This document shows, one piece after another, positions 16,527 to 24,339 of a stretch of 64,000 nucleotides of DNA. This DNA comes from Phycisphaerales bacterium. GTDB taxonomy: Bacteria; Planctomycetota; Phycisphaerae; Phycisphaerales; SM1A02. The position numbers were made by a program, and so were the translations under genes. Under the pieces are notes generated by a model, which worked only from the letters and a program-made list of their open reading frames with translations, had not been told where the DNA came from and ran no database searches. How positions within the stretch are numbered: position 1 is the stretch's first letter; every line of letters begins with the position of its first letter. The stretch is taken from positions 434,001 to 498,000 of the forward strand of contig JAQWNP010000006.1 of the NCBI GenBank assembly GCA_029268515.1, given 5' to 3'.

Positions 16527-17349
16527 GAAATTAATCTGGAGCTCATCCTATCTGGCTGCCTGCTCATGTGGGGCGGTATCACTATTGGCCTCTTGCCAGC
16601 CCGCCGTGCCTCGCCATCAGGGATCCACGGCCAAGCAACTCCACCAAACAACCAATGAGTCTAGGGACTTTACCCAACAGATTGCAGGTACCACGCTCTC
16701 AATTCAGATGATTGCTGTGACCACTGGGAATCAAGATGCTTCGCAAACGATGCCTGCATTCTGGATTCAAGCCAAAGAGGTGACATGGGATCTCTACGAT
16801 ACCTTTGTCTATGAGCTCGATGAGCCTGGTAACCCTGCGGAAGCAGATGGAATGACAAGACCATCCAAGCCATATGTCACATTCGATCGAGGTTGGGGTC
16901 ATGCAGGCTACCCAGCACTCTCTATGTCAGCCAAGAACGCAGAAGCCTTTTGCGCGTGGCTTTCAGTCAAAACCGATCGCCACTATCAGATACCGACGCA
17001 AGCACAATGGACTCGAGCTTGCGAGCTCAGTCTCATCGCAGAAGAAACTTTACAGAGCCATGCATGGTTTAAATCCAACGCAAATGGAACAACACATCCT
17101 GTTGGAGAAAAGTTAAAGAGCCAAATAGGCACTTATGACATGTGTGGTAATGTCGCCGAATGGGTGACTACATCAAACGGACCTGCACTCATGGGTGGTT
17201 CATATCGAGATGTCGAAAATCCAATCGGATGTGCCGTAGTGCAAGTGCCTGTCCCCGATTGGAATGACAGCGATCCCCAAATTCCAAAGAGTCAGTGGTG
17301 GCTTGCAGATGCTCCTTTTGCCGGGCTTCGAGTCGTATGTGTTGATTAA
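16525..17349 (+). CDS. SUMF1-fold (formylglycine-generating-enzyme-like) lipoprotein
   Basis: The 274-residue protein starts with a classic lipobox LASC (Cys24). The rest is a SUMF1/FGE-sulfatase domain: KEVTWDLYDTFV, the YPALSMSAKNAEAFCAWLS segment, RHYQIPTQAQWTRAC and the signature CGNVAEWV, ending AGLRVVCVD. The active-site cysteine pair of true formylglycine-generating enzymes is not evident, so I read it as a non-catalytic or ligand-binding member. GGAGAGAG precedes the ATG. It leads a tight plus-strand run; the next gene starts 11 bases after its stop, whose TAA lies within the next ribosome site. It may help anchor or chaperone the exported oxidoreductases; that is speculation. Confidence 0.8.
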   Translation: MKLIWSSSYLAACSCGAVSLLASCQPAVPRHQGSTAKQLHQTTNESRDFTQQIAGTTLSIQMIAVTTGNQDASQTMPAFWIQAKEVTWDLYDTFVYELDEPGNPAEADGMTRPSKPYVTFDRGWGHAGYPALSMSAKNAEAFCAWLSVKTDRHYQIPTQAQWTRACELSLIAEETLQSHAWFKSNANGTTHPVGEKLKSQIGTYDMCGNVAEWVTTSNGPALMGGSYRDVENPIGCAVVQVPVPDWNDSDPQIPKSQWWLADAPFAGLRVVCVD

Positions 17350-17360
17350 GGAAAAAGAGA

Positions 17361-18677
17361 ATGTCGAAAAACGTAAGTACCGAAACAGCAGATTCAGTCG
17401 AAACAAATCACGGTGTATCGCGCCGCGACTTTGTTAAGACCTCATCAGCAGTTGCTGCTGCTTCAGCGATCATCGCCAGCCCTCTCGCATATGCGCGGGG
17501 CTCTGACACTATTAAGGTAGGTGTCATTGGCTGTGGTGGACGAGGAACTGGTGCCGCGGGACAAGCTCTCTCAGCTGATGACGGTGTCGTCATTTGGTCG
17601 ATGGGTGATGCTTTCCCAGATCGGCTTGAACGCAGCAAAAAGAACCTTGTTGAGCACGCAAATGACCGTGTTAAGGTACCTGCCGAACGCAGCTTTACTG
17701 GTTTTGACGCCTATAAGAACGTCATTGACAGTGGTGTTGATGTTGTCATATTGGCCACGCCCCCTCATTTCAGGCCCGAACACTTAGCCGCATCAGTTAA
17801 TGCTGGTAAGCATGTCTTTTGCGAAAAACCGATGGCTGTTGATGGCCCGGGCGTACGCAGTGTCATCGACTCTGTCCAGAAAGCAAAAGACAACAACACA
17901 AACTTGATGTCGGGCTTCTGCTGGCGGTATAGCCTTCCCGAAAGAGAGACATATCGTCGTATTCATGATGGCGCTATTGGTGATGTGCAGTGCGTACATA
18001 CTACTTATCACACTGGAACACTTGGCAAGCAAGCGCGAAAGCCGGAATGGTCAGATACTGAGTGGCAGATGCGGAACTGGTGGCACTTTAATTGGCTCTC
18101 AGGCGATCACATTGTTGAACAATCATGCCATAGTGTCGACAAAATAAATTGGGCCATGCAAAATCAAACTCCACTTCGCGCCACTGGACTGGGGGGACGT
18201 GAGGTTCGCGAAGGACCAGAGTCAGGAAATGTGTTTGACCACTTCGCGGTCATTTATGAGTATCCCAGTGGCGCCAGATGCTTCAATACTTGTAGACAGA
18301 TGCCCCGCTGCTCAAACGACAACTCTGACTATATCTACGGCTCAAAAGGTACTTGCATGGTCAATGGCTGGGCGCCTAAACATGTTATTACTGGTGAAAA
18401 TGAGTGGAGCTACGATGGCCCGACGGCCAACATGTATCAGGTTGAACACAATGAACTCATGAAAGCCATCCGTGCTGGTGATGTCATTAATGATGGCGAC
18501 TTCATGACACAGAGCACAATGATGTCAATCATTGGCCGAATGGCGGCCTATACCGGCCAAACCGTTGAGTGGGATGACGCCATGAATTCAACCGAGCGCC
18601 TCGGGCCAACCGAATATGGGTGGAACGAACTCGAAGTTGTGCCTGTTCCAGTGCCTGGCCGAAGCAGAGTTGTATAG
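17361..18677 (+). CDS. Tat-exported Gfo/Idh/MocA-family oxidoreductase
   Basis: The 438-residue protein has a twin-arginine signal (SRRDFVK at 20-26). The Rossmann motif VIGCGGRGTG lies at about 55-64, the TPPHFRPEH element near 133-141 and the signature EKP at 155-157. A conserved WLSGDHIVEQSCHSVD segment gives the C-terminal domain its likely catalytic His/Asp. It should be an NAD(P)-dependent sugar oxidoreductase acting outside the cytoplasm. AAGGA, placed 8 bases upstream, overlaps the previous stop. It is clearly paralogous to the protein at 19651-20949: same length, same signal type and near-identical motif blocks. Each is followed by a TIM-barrel gene. Confidence 0.9.
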   Translation: MSKNVSTETADSVETNHGVSRRDFVKTSSAVAAASAIIASPLAYARGSDTIKVGVIGCGGRGTGAAGQALSADDGVVIWSMGDAFPDRLERSKKNLVEHANDRVKVPAERSFTGFDAYKNVIDSGVDVVILATPPHFRPEHLAASVNAGKHVFCEKPMAVDGPGVRSVIDSVQKAKDNNTNLMSGFCWRYSLPERETYRRIHDGAIGDVQCVHTTYHTGTLGKQARKPEWSDTEWQMRNWWHFNWLSGDHIVEQSCHSVDKINWAMQNQTPLRATGLGGREVREGPESGNVFDHFAVIYEYPSGARCFNTCRQMPRCSNDNSDYIYGSKGTCMVNGWAPKHVITGENEWSYDGPTANMYQVEHNELMKAIRAGDVINDGDFMTQSTMMSIIGRMAAYTGQTVEWDDAMNSTERLGPTEYGWNELEVVPVPVPGRSRVV

Positions 18678-18688
18678 GAACTAATTTG

Positions 18689-19630
18689 ATGGGTGAAAAT
18701 CATAATCATCGTAGTGGTTGGTCGCGACGAAGTTTCCTTGAATTGACAGGTGCGGCTGCAGCGATTGGTGTCACTGCTGGCCTAGGAACGGGTTCGCAAG
18801 ATAACTCCACGACAGAACAAGGGCCGAGACGGAACATGAAGAAGTCACTTAAATACGGCATGGTTCAAGTAGACGGCAGTGTGGAAGATAAGTTTCGTTT
18901 ACTTAAAGAGATTGGCTATGACGGTGTTGAACTTGATAGCCCCAGCGGACTTGATGAAGATGAGGTGCTTCGCGCTCGAGATGCAACTGGACTACTCATC
19001 CCCGGCGTAGTTGACTCTGTGCACTGGCAGAAAACACTTTCTGACCCAGATCCCAATGTGCGCGGCGAAGGCCGCCGTGGACTTGAAACAGCGATCAATC
19101 AGTGCGTTCGCTATGGGGGCACGACAGTGCTGTTGGTTCCAGCTGTCGTCAACAAGAAGGTCACTTACGACCAAGCCTATGAACGTTCACAAGATGAGAT
19201 TCGCAAAGTACTGCCACTGTGTGATGACACTGGCATCAAGATTGCCATTGAGAATGTCTGGAACAATTTCTTATTGAGTCCTATGGAAGCAGCTCGGTAC
19301 GTCGATGAATTTGAGAATCCTAATATCGGCTGGTACTTCGACGTCGGCAATATTGTCAACTATGGATATCCAGAACAGTGGATCCGCATACTCGGGCCAC
19401 GTGTTTTCAAGTTGGATATCAAAGAGTTCAGTCGCCAAAAGCGCAATGATGAGGGTCTTTGGAAAGGCTTCCAAGTTAAACTTCTCGAAGGAGACTGTGA
19501 TTGGCCCGCTGTCATGCAAGCAATTGATGACATTGGTTACGACGGCTGGGGCAGTGCAGAGGTTGGAGGCGGCGACGAAGCCCGATTACGTGATATCGCA
19601 GAGCGTATGGACCGCATCTATGCGAGCTGA
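18689..19630 (+). CDS. Tat-exported sugar isomerase/epimerase-like TIM barrel
   Basis: The 313-residue protein begins with a twin-arginine signal (SRRSFLEL at 12-19) and then an AP-endonuclease-family-2 TIM barrel. Metal-binding positions of xylose-isomerase-like enzymes are visible: GYDGVELD near the second strand, IAIENVW (Glu), GWYFDVGN (Asp), FKLDIKEF and GSAEVGGG (Glu) at the last strand. Such proteins isomerise or epimerise sugars or keto-sugars with a divalent metal. I use ATG 18689 because GGAA precedes it and the longer frame overlaps the upstream gene. It starts 11 bases after the oxidoreductase stop, so both are surely cotranscribed and probably act on consecutive intermediates. 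Confidence 0.85.
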   Translation: MGENHNHRSGWSRRSFLELTGAAAAIGVTAGLGTGSQDNSTTEQGPRRNMKKSLKYGMVQVDGSVEDKFRLLKEIGYDGVELDSPSGLDEDEVLRARDATGLLIPGVVDSVHWQKTLSDPDPNVRGEGRRGLETAINQCVRYGGTTVLLVPAVVNKKVTYDQAYERSQDEIRKVLPLCDDTGIKIAIENVWNNFLLSPMEAARYVDEFENPNIGWYFDVGNIVNYGYPEQWIRILGPRVFKLDIKEFSRQKRNDEGLWKGFQVKLLEGDCDWPAVMQAIDDIGYDGWGSAEVGGGDEARLRDIAERMDRIYAS

Positions 19631-19650
19631 GTAGCGCAAGGAGATTAAAG

Positions 19651-20949
19651 ATGCCTAGGTCCCATGACAATGCTCAAGGGAATGTCACGCGCCGCGACTT
19701 TGTGCGCTACTCAACACTAAGCGCATCGGCACTTGCGGTTGCCAACATGCCCGCACTCGCAAGACAAAATAGCTCAACATCTAGGCCAATTAATGTTGGT
19801 CTTATCGGCTGTGGTGGGCGTGGTACAGGTGCTGCGCACAATGCACTCGAAGCCCACGAGGATGTGCATGTTGTTGCAATGGCAGACGCCTTTCCTGATC
19901 GACTGAACAACAGCCGCAAATCGATTAGTGAACACGGAAGTGGCCGAGGTAAGGTCAAGGATGCAAGCTGTTACACAGGATTTGATGCCTACACCAAACT
20001 ACTTAAAGATGATGTTGATGTGGTGATCTTGGCAACGCCGCCACACTTTCGGCCGATCCACTTTGAAGCGGCAGTTGATGCTGGTAAACATGTCTTTATG
20101 GAGAAGCCTGCCGCCGTCGATCCTTCGGGAATACGTCAAGTGATTCGGGCTGCTGAAAAGGCCAGGGGCGATGAACTCAGTGTGGTCGCCGGCACACAGC
20201 GCCGTCATGAGCGCTGTTATCTCGATGCCATGGAACGTATTAACCGCGGTGAGATTGGTGAGATCACCAGTGGTCGGGTTTACTGGAATATGGGTGGCCT
20301 TTGGGTGCGACAGCCCCAAGAAGATTGGTCAGAGATGGAGTGGCAACTTCGCAACTGGCTCTACTTCACATGGCTCTCTGGCGATCACATTGTTGAACAG
20401 CATGTCCATAATCTTGATGTCGCTAATTGGGTCATGGGCAGCCAGCCTGTTCGCTGTATGGGCATGGGTGGCCGCGAGGTCCGGACCGGTGACGAGTATG
20501 GGCACATATTTGATCACTTTGCGGTTGATTATGAATATCCCAATGGCCGCCATGTGATGAGTATGTGCCGCCAGACAGATGGATGTGCTTCGCGCGTTGA
20601 AGAGGCTTTTCATGGAACTGAGGGGCGTTGTTTGCTCCGCTCTGGATTTGCTCAACTCGCTGGCAATACACCGTGGCAATTCACTGGCAAAAACACCAAC
20701 CCTTATGTTCAGGAGCACCGAGATCTGATTGCCTCAATCAGAGGGCAAGGACCTTATCTCAATGAAGGGCAACGTGTGGCGGAGTCAACACTGACCGCCA
20801 TTATGGGTCGAATGTCTGCTTACACCGGCAAAGAGGTGTCGTGGGATCAAGCAATGAATTCACAACTCGATCTCTCGCCCAAAGCGTATGAATTTGGAGA
20901 CATTGAAGTCCCGCCCGTCGCAATACCTGGTCGTACCCCACTGGTTTAA
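19651..20949 (+). CDS. Tat-exported Gfo/Idh/MocA-family oxidoreductase, second paralogue
   Basis: The 432-residue protein has a twin-arginine signal (TRRDFVRY at 13-20), the Rossmann motif LIGCGGRGTG (51-60), TPPHFRP (129-135) and the EKP signature at 151-153. The WLSGDHIVEQHVHNLD segment matches the equivalent block of the paralogue upstream. AAGGAG precedes the ATG. The two oxidoreductases probably arose by tandem duplication with their TIM-barrel partners, then diverged: this one has a different N-terminal linker and a GTQRRHERCY segment where the other has GFCWRYSLPE. That suggests different sugars or different positions on one sugar. Confidence 0.9.
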   Translation: MPRSHDNAQGNVTRRDFVRYSTLSASALAVANMPALARQNSSTSRPINVGLIGCGGRGTGAAHNALEAHEDVHVVAMADAFPDRLNNSRKSISEHGSGRGKVKDASCYTGFDAYTKLLKDDVDVVILATPPHFRPIHFEAAVDAGKHVFMEKPAAVDPSGIRQVIRAAEKARGDELSVVAGTQRRHERCYLDAMERINRGEIGEITSGRVYWNMGGLWVRQPQEDWSEMEWQLRNWLYFTWLSGDHIVEQHVHNLDVANWVMGSQPVRCMGMGGREVRTGDEYGHIFDHFAVDYEYPNGRHVMSMCRQTDGCASRVEEAFHGTEGRCLLRSGFAQLAGNTPWQFTGKNTNPYVQEHRDLIASIRGQGPYLNEGQRVAESTLTAIMGRMSAYTGKEVSWDQAMNSQLDLSPKAYEFGDIEVPPVAIPGRTPLV

Positions 20950-20964
20950 CAAAAGGCTTTCAAG

Positions 20965-21906
20965 ATGCATAGAAGAGACTTTCTCACAACATCGATTGGC
21001 TCTTCAGCCGCAGTGGTGCTTGCAAGCACTGCACTAGGAACAACAGCACAACAAGATGCAGAAAAGCCATCGGTACCCAATCGCCAGTTTCAACTGAGGT
21101 ATGCGCCCCACCTAGGCATGTTTAGTAAGCACGGCGGCGATGCAACTGGGCAAATTGACTTTATGTCTGCAGAAGGTTTCACGGCCTTTGAGGACAACAG
21201 CATGCGCCATCGAGGCCGTGCGGAACAAGATGCCATTGCCAAAGCCCTTGATCGCAACAATATGTTGATGGGTGTCTTGGTTGCTAATGATGGTGGTTTT
21301 GGCCCACCTCTGATTACCAGTGGCAACAAGGATATTGAAGATCGATTTTGCGCCAATGTGCAAGAAACGATCGAGGTCGCAAAACGATTGAATGGTAAGT
21401 ATGCCACTGTTGTTTGTGGAACGATAGACCCGCAACTTGATCCAGATAAACAACAAGCCAACGTGGTACGAGCGCTCAAGCGTGCAAGCGCCTTGTGTGA
21501 GCCACATGGACTGATTTTATGCTGTGAACCACTCAATTGGCGAGATCATCCAAATCAGTACCTGCGTTATACGCCACACTCTTATGAAGTCATGAAGCAA
21601 GTCGATAGCCCGTCATGCAAGATTTTGTTTGACATCTATCACCAACAAGCCAGTGAGGGAAATCTCATCGAACACATGGATCAGTGCTGGGATGAAATCG
21701 CTTACATTCAAGTGGGCGATAATCCAGGACGGCGAGAGCCAGGTACTGGTGAGATCAACTATAGAAACGTCTTTAAGTTTCTCGCTGAGAAGGGTTATAC
21801 GGGTCCCGTTGGTATGGAACACGGCAATGCCAAGCCCGGCAAAGAAGGTGAGCGGGCCGTTATCGATGCGTACGTTCTGGCGGACAACTTCTCAGTTGCA
21901 AAGTAA
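20965..21906 (+). CDS. Tat-exported hydroxypyruvate-isomerase-like TIM barrel
   Basis: The 313-residue protein has a very short n-region before the twin arginines (MHRRDFLTTS). The mature part is a xylose-isomerase-like TIM barrel of the hydroxypyruvate isomerase (Hyi) group. Visible metal and acid/base segments are ILCCEPLNWRDHP (Glu), KILFDIYHQQ (Asp, His), YIQVGDNPGRREPGTGEINY and GPVGMEHG (Glu). Cytosolic Hyi interconverts hydroxypyruvate and tartronate semialdehyde, but an exported form next to sugar oxidoreductases more likely isomerises a keto-sugar. It ends the plus-strand run, and its stop is only 15 bases from the stop of the convergent dockerin-rich gene. Confidence 0.82.
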   Translation: MHRRDFLTTSIGSSAAVVLASTALGTTAQQDAEKPSVPNRQFQLRYAPHLGMFSKHGGDATGQIDFMSAEGFTAFEDNSMRHRGRAEQDAIAKALDRNNMLMGVLVANDGGFGPPLITSGNKDIEDRFCANVQETIEVAKRLNGKYATVVCGTIDPQLDPDKQQANVVRALKRASALCEPHGLILCCEPLNWRDHPNQYLRYTPHSYEVMKQVDSPSCKILFDIYHQQASEGNLIEHMDQCWDEIAYIQVGDNPGRREPGTGEINYRNVFKFLAEKGYTGPVGMEHGNAKPGKEGERAVIDAYVLADNFSVAK

Positions 21907-21921
21907 CCCTTTACACTTTTA

Positions 21922-24171
21922 CTATTCAGGACAGTGACCGCACCCATATCCTGGGCAGTTATCAAGTTCGCCATCTAAGGCGTGCCTGAACACCATTTGA
22001 TATGACAGTTCATCTGTGCAATTGACAACGCCATCGGCATTCACATCAAAGGCGGGGTCGCATTCTCCAGGTATGTCGCAGAAATTTTCTCGAATGATCG
22101 CGAGATCACCACACTCAAAATCGACGCCGTCACCATTAAGATCGAGCGCAACCGTACCGTTGATCAGGCCGTCGATCCCAAGTCCAGCGAAGTCAAAAAC
22201 AAACCAGGTGTCGTCCAAATCAACGACTCCATCGCATTCAAAATCAAAGTCGCCGCTGCACGGGTCGCATCCAATATTGTCTTGAACGATCCAAAGATCT
22301 GAACAAGTCACTACCCCGTCTGTGTTGACGTCAGCTACAACAGATAATGGTCCCATATTTGAACGAATGGCATTCAGGTCGCTCTGATCCACAACGCCAT
22401 CTTGTGTCACATCAAAGCGAGGGCAGTTACACCCTATATATTCTTGCACCCAAGCATAGTCTTCTTTGTTAATTTGCTCGTCGTGATTAACATCACCACG
22501 GCAAACATAGCCATTTGGTAAATCCGCTGGTGCATTTGGATCTGTTAAGAAACATTCCGCTGGATCATGTGATGGTAGATTCGCATTAGTGCCAGCAATA
22601 GGATTGCGCACACGTGAATCAGTATTGCTGCGCACAATCTTGGCGTCGGTCATATCAATCACACCGTTGCCATCTACATCAGGATCGATGAACACAATCT
22701 GGGAGGGATCGCGTCCAATGTGTGCAATCACAAGTGCGAAGTCCACCTCATCAACGGACTGATCATGATTAACATCCGGAGACAAGACTCGAACCCGAGC
22801 GAGCGGATCACCAACTGGCGCCCCTTCCGAACCAAGTATGCCAATTCCAGACAGAGACGCTTCACCCCACGTCAGTCCGTGGTTGTATAGATTATCCGCC
22901 ATATACGGAAGCTTCGCCAAATTGACGCCACCGTTGACATAACCGTAAGTGAATGAACCGCCGGCCCGACTAATCCAGTCTAGAACATCACCGTGGCCAG
23001 ACGTTCCAGCGCCACGCATCTGCCTTCCGTTGTATGACTCGAGACTGATAAACAACCCTGCATCATGAGCGATGTAATCTTCTACATAAGCCCTGTCAAC
23101 ACATTCAACACCAAGACACTGATTGCCTGACTGCTCCTCACAGCAGAGGACCAATGAGTTTCGGCCTAAGCCAAAGTGAATAAGCTCTGGATAATCAATG
23201 TACGCGAGCTCTTCCGTACTTATTCTCGGGCAGTCTTCAATGCTCGATGATGTACACGAACAGTCATTCCACGTCAGCCCACTTAGTTTTGCGCCATGTA
23301 GAAACGCAACAGTCTGATCTTGATAAACGTACCAGTTACTTTCGTACATCAGTTGGGCTGCATCTGCGCCTACATTCACCATTGCGTCATATGGCCAACC
23401 GCACTCCGCGCCGGGACCATCAACGACCGTTGTCACCTGAAGTTTATTCACTTCTAGGTCGAGACTCCGTGTAATAAGCGCTCGGACCATATCGATCTTT
23501 GCTTCACCGTTTGGCCCCCAAGTTGCATCGAGTCGACTGGCGAAATAAACAGGTTTACCGCAGGCTCTATTGCGAATTGTTGCGACCGGGATACCACGTG
23601 ATTTTGCATATGGGTTCTTGTATTGCTCCTTGGTGCCATCAATCGAGAGCTTCATAAGAGCGCCCTCAAGACTGCTCCACACACCATCAGACTGACCATG
23701 GAAACTACCTGCTGGCTGAAAATTCTCGCTCACCAACGCTGGAAGGCCGCGGCTTGTCACAAACCCAAGTATCTCAACTGGCGCGGTCTCAATAAATGCC
23801 GACAAAGGCTGACGAATGTGATCGAGATAAGCTTGTGGTGTCATGTAGAAGTTTGTCACCGCACCTGGAGGTGGGTTCTTCCAATCATCATCTGACCAAT
23901 CAGACGTATCTGTATACTCAAGATTGATATCAAACGATCGAACAGCGGGACGCGCTTCCAGATAAGCCTCGTGTGCTGCCGCAGAAAAGCTGTTTTGACT
24001 GTTGTATAAAAAGACGACTTGATTCGCCTTAACGGAAGCCTTGGTTTGATTTTGAAACTGTGAGCTCACCTCACTAGGGGAGTCGGCATCGCTATTCTGT
24101 TCTATACAGATGGTCGTGTTTAACACAACGAGCCCAGAAATCGCAGCCATCATTGGTCTTGTCTTTTGCAT
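21922..24171 (-). CDS. Exported TIGR03790-like protein with eight dockerin-type EF-hands
   Basis: The 749-residue protein has a signal-like N-terminus, then about 430 residues resembling the TIGR03790 family: VVFLYNSQNSFSAAAHEAYLE, GFVTSRGLPALV and a later GHGDVLDW segment. The last 290 residues hold eight calcium-loop repeats of the DVNxDGxVDxxDL type, equal to about four dockerin modules, ending in a cysteine-rich tail. Dockerins normally bind cohesins, but none is visible here, so they may instead fix the protein to the planctomycete surface. GGAAT precedes the ATG. A hairpin lies 36 bases upstream. It shares strand with the MFS gene. Confidence 0.7.
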   Translation of the reverse strand: MQKTRPMMAAISGLVVLNTTICIEQNSDADSPSEVSSQFQNQTKASVKANQVVFLYNSQNSFSAAAHEAYLEARPAVRSFDINLEYTDTSDWSDDDWKNPPPGAVTNFYMTPQAYLDHIRQPLSAFIETAPVEILGFVTSRGLPALVSENFQPAGSFHGQSDGVWSSLEGALMKLSIDGTKEQYKNPYAKSRGIPVATIRNRACGKPVYFASRLDATWGPNGEAKIDMVRALITRSLDLEVNKLQVTTVVDGPGAECGWPYDAMVNVGADAAQLMYESNWYVYQDQTVAFLHGAKLSGLTWNDCSCTSSSIEDCPRISTEELAYIDYPELIHFGLGRNSLVLCCEEQSGNQCLGVECVDRAYVEDYIAHDAGLFISLESYNGRQMRGAGTSGHGDVLDWISRAGGSFTYGYVNGGVNLAKLPYMADNLYNHGLTWGEASLSGIGILGSEGAPVGDPLARVRVLSPDVNHDQSVDEVDFALVIAHIGRDPSQIVFIDPDVDGNGVIDMTDAKIVRSNTDSRVRNPIAGTNANLPSHDPAECFLTDPNAPADLPNGYVCRGDVNHDEQINKEDYAWVQEYIGCNCPRFDVTQDGVVDQSDLNAIRSNMGPLSVVADVNTDGVVTCSDLWIVQDNIGCDPCSGDFDFECDGVVDLDDTWFVFDFAGLGIDGLINGTVALDLNGDGVDFECGDLAIIRENFCDIPGECDPAFDVNADGVVNCTDELSYQMVFRHALDGELDNCPGYGCGHCPE

Positions 24172-24206
24172 ATGTATGATTCCAATATAAGTAAGCCGTG
24201 ATATTC

Positions 24207-24246
24207 CTTAGGTTGGAATTCAAGACCATTCTTGTAGCAACCTAAG
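24207..24246 (-). repeat. Stem-loop upstream of the dockerin-rich gene
   Basis: CTTAGGTTG and CAACCTAAG form a perfect nine-base stem, with a nested CAAG/CTTG stem inside the 22-base loop. It lies between the MFS gene and the dockerin-rich gene, 36 bases before the latter's start. No T-run follows on the minus strand, so a leader regulatory structure is as likely as a terminator. Confidence 0.6.
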
Positions 24247-24339
24247 CAGGAAATCGATAGCAAACACAAAACGCCGCGATTCTGCGCATGTATTGCTCAT
24301 AACTACATATGACAGTCATGCTTTCATCTTGCACCGAAT

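Noticed and set aside
16525-17349. True formylglycine-generating enzyme for sulfatases
   Set aside because: The fold signature is present but the active-site cysteine pair is not evident and no sulfatase gene is nearby.
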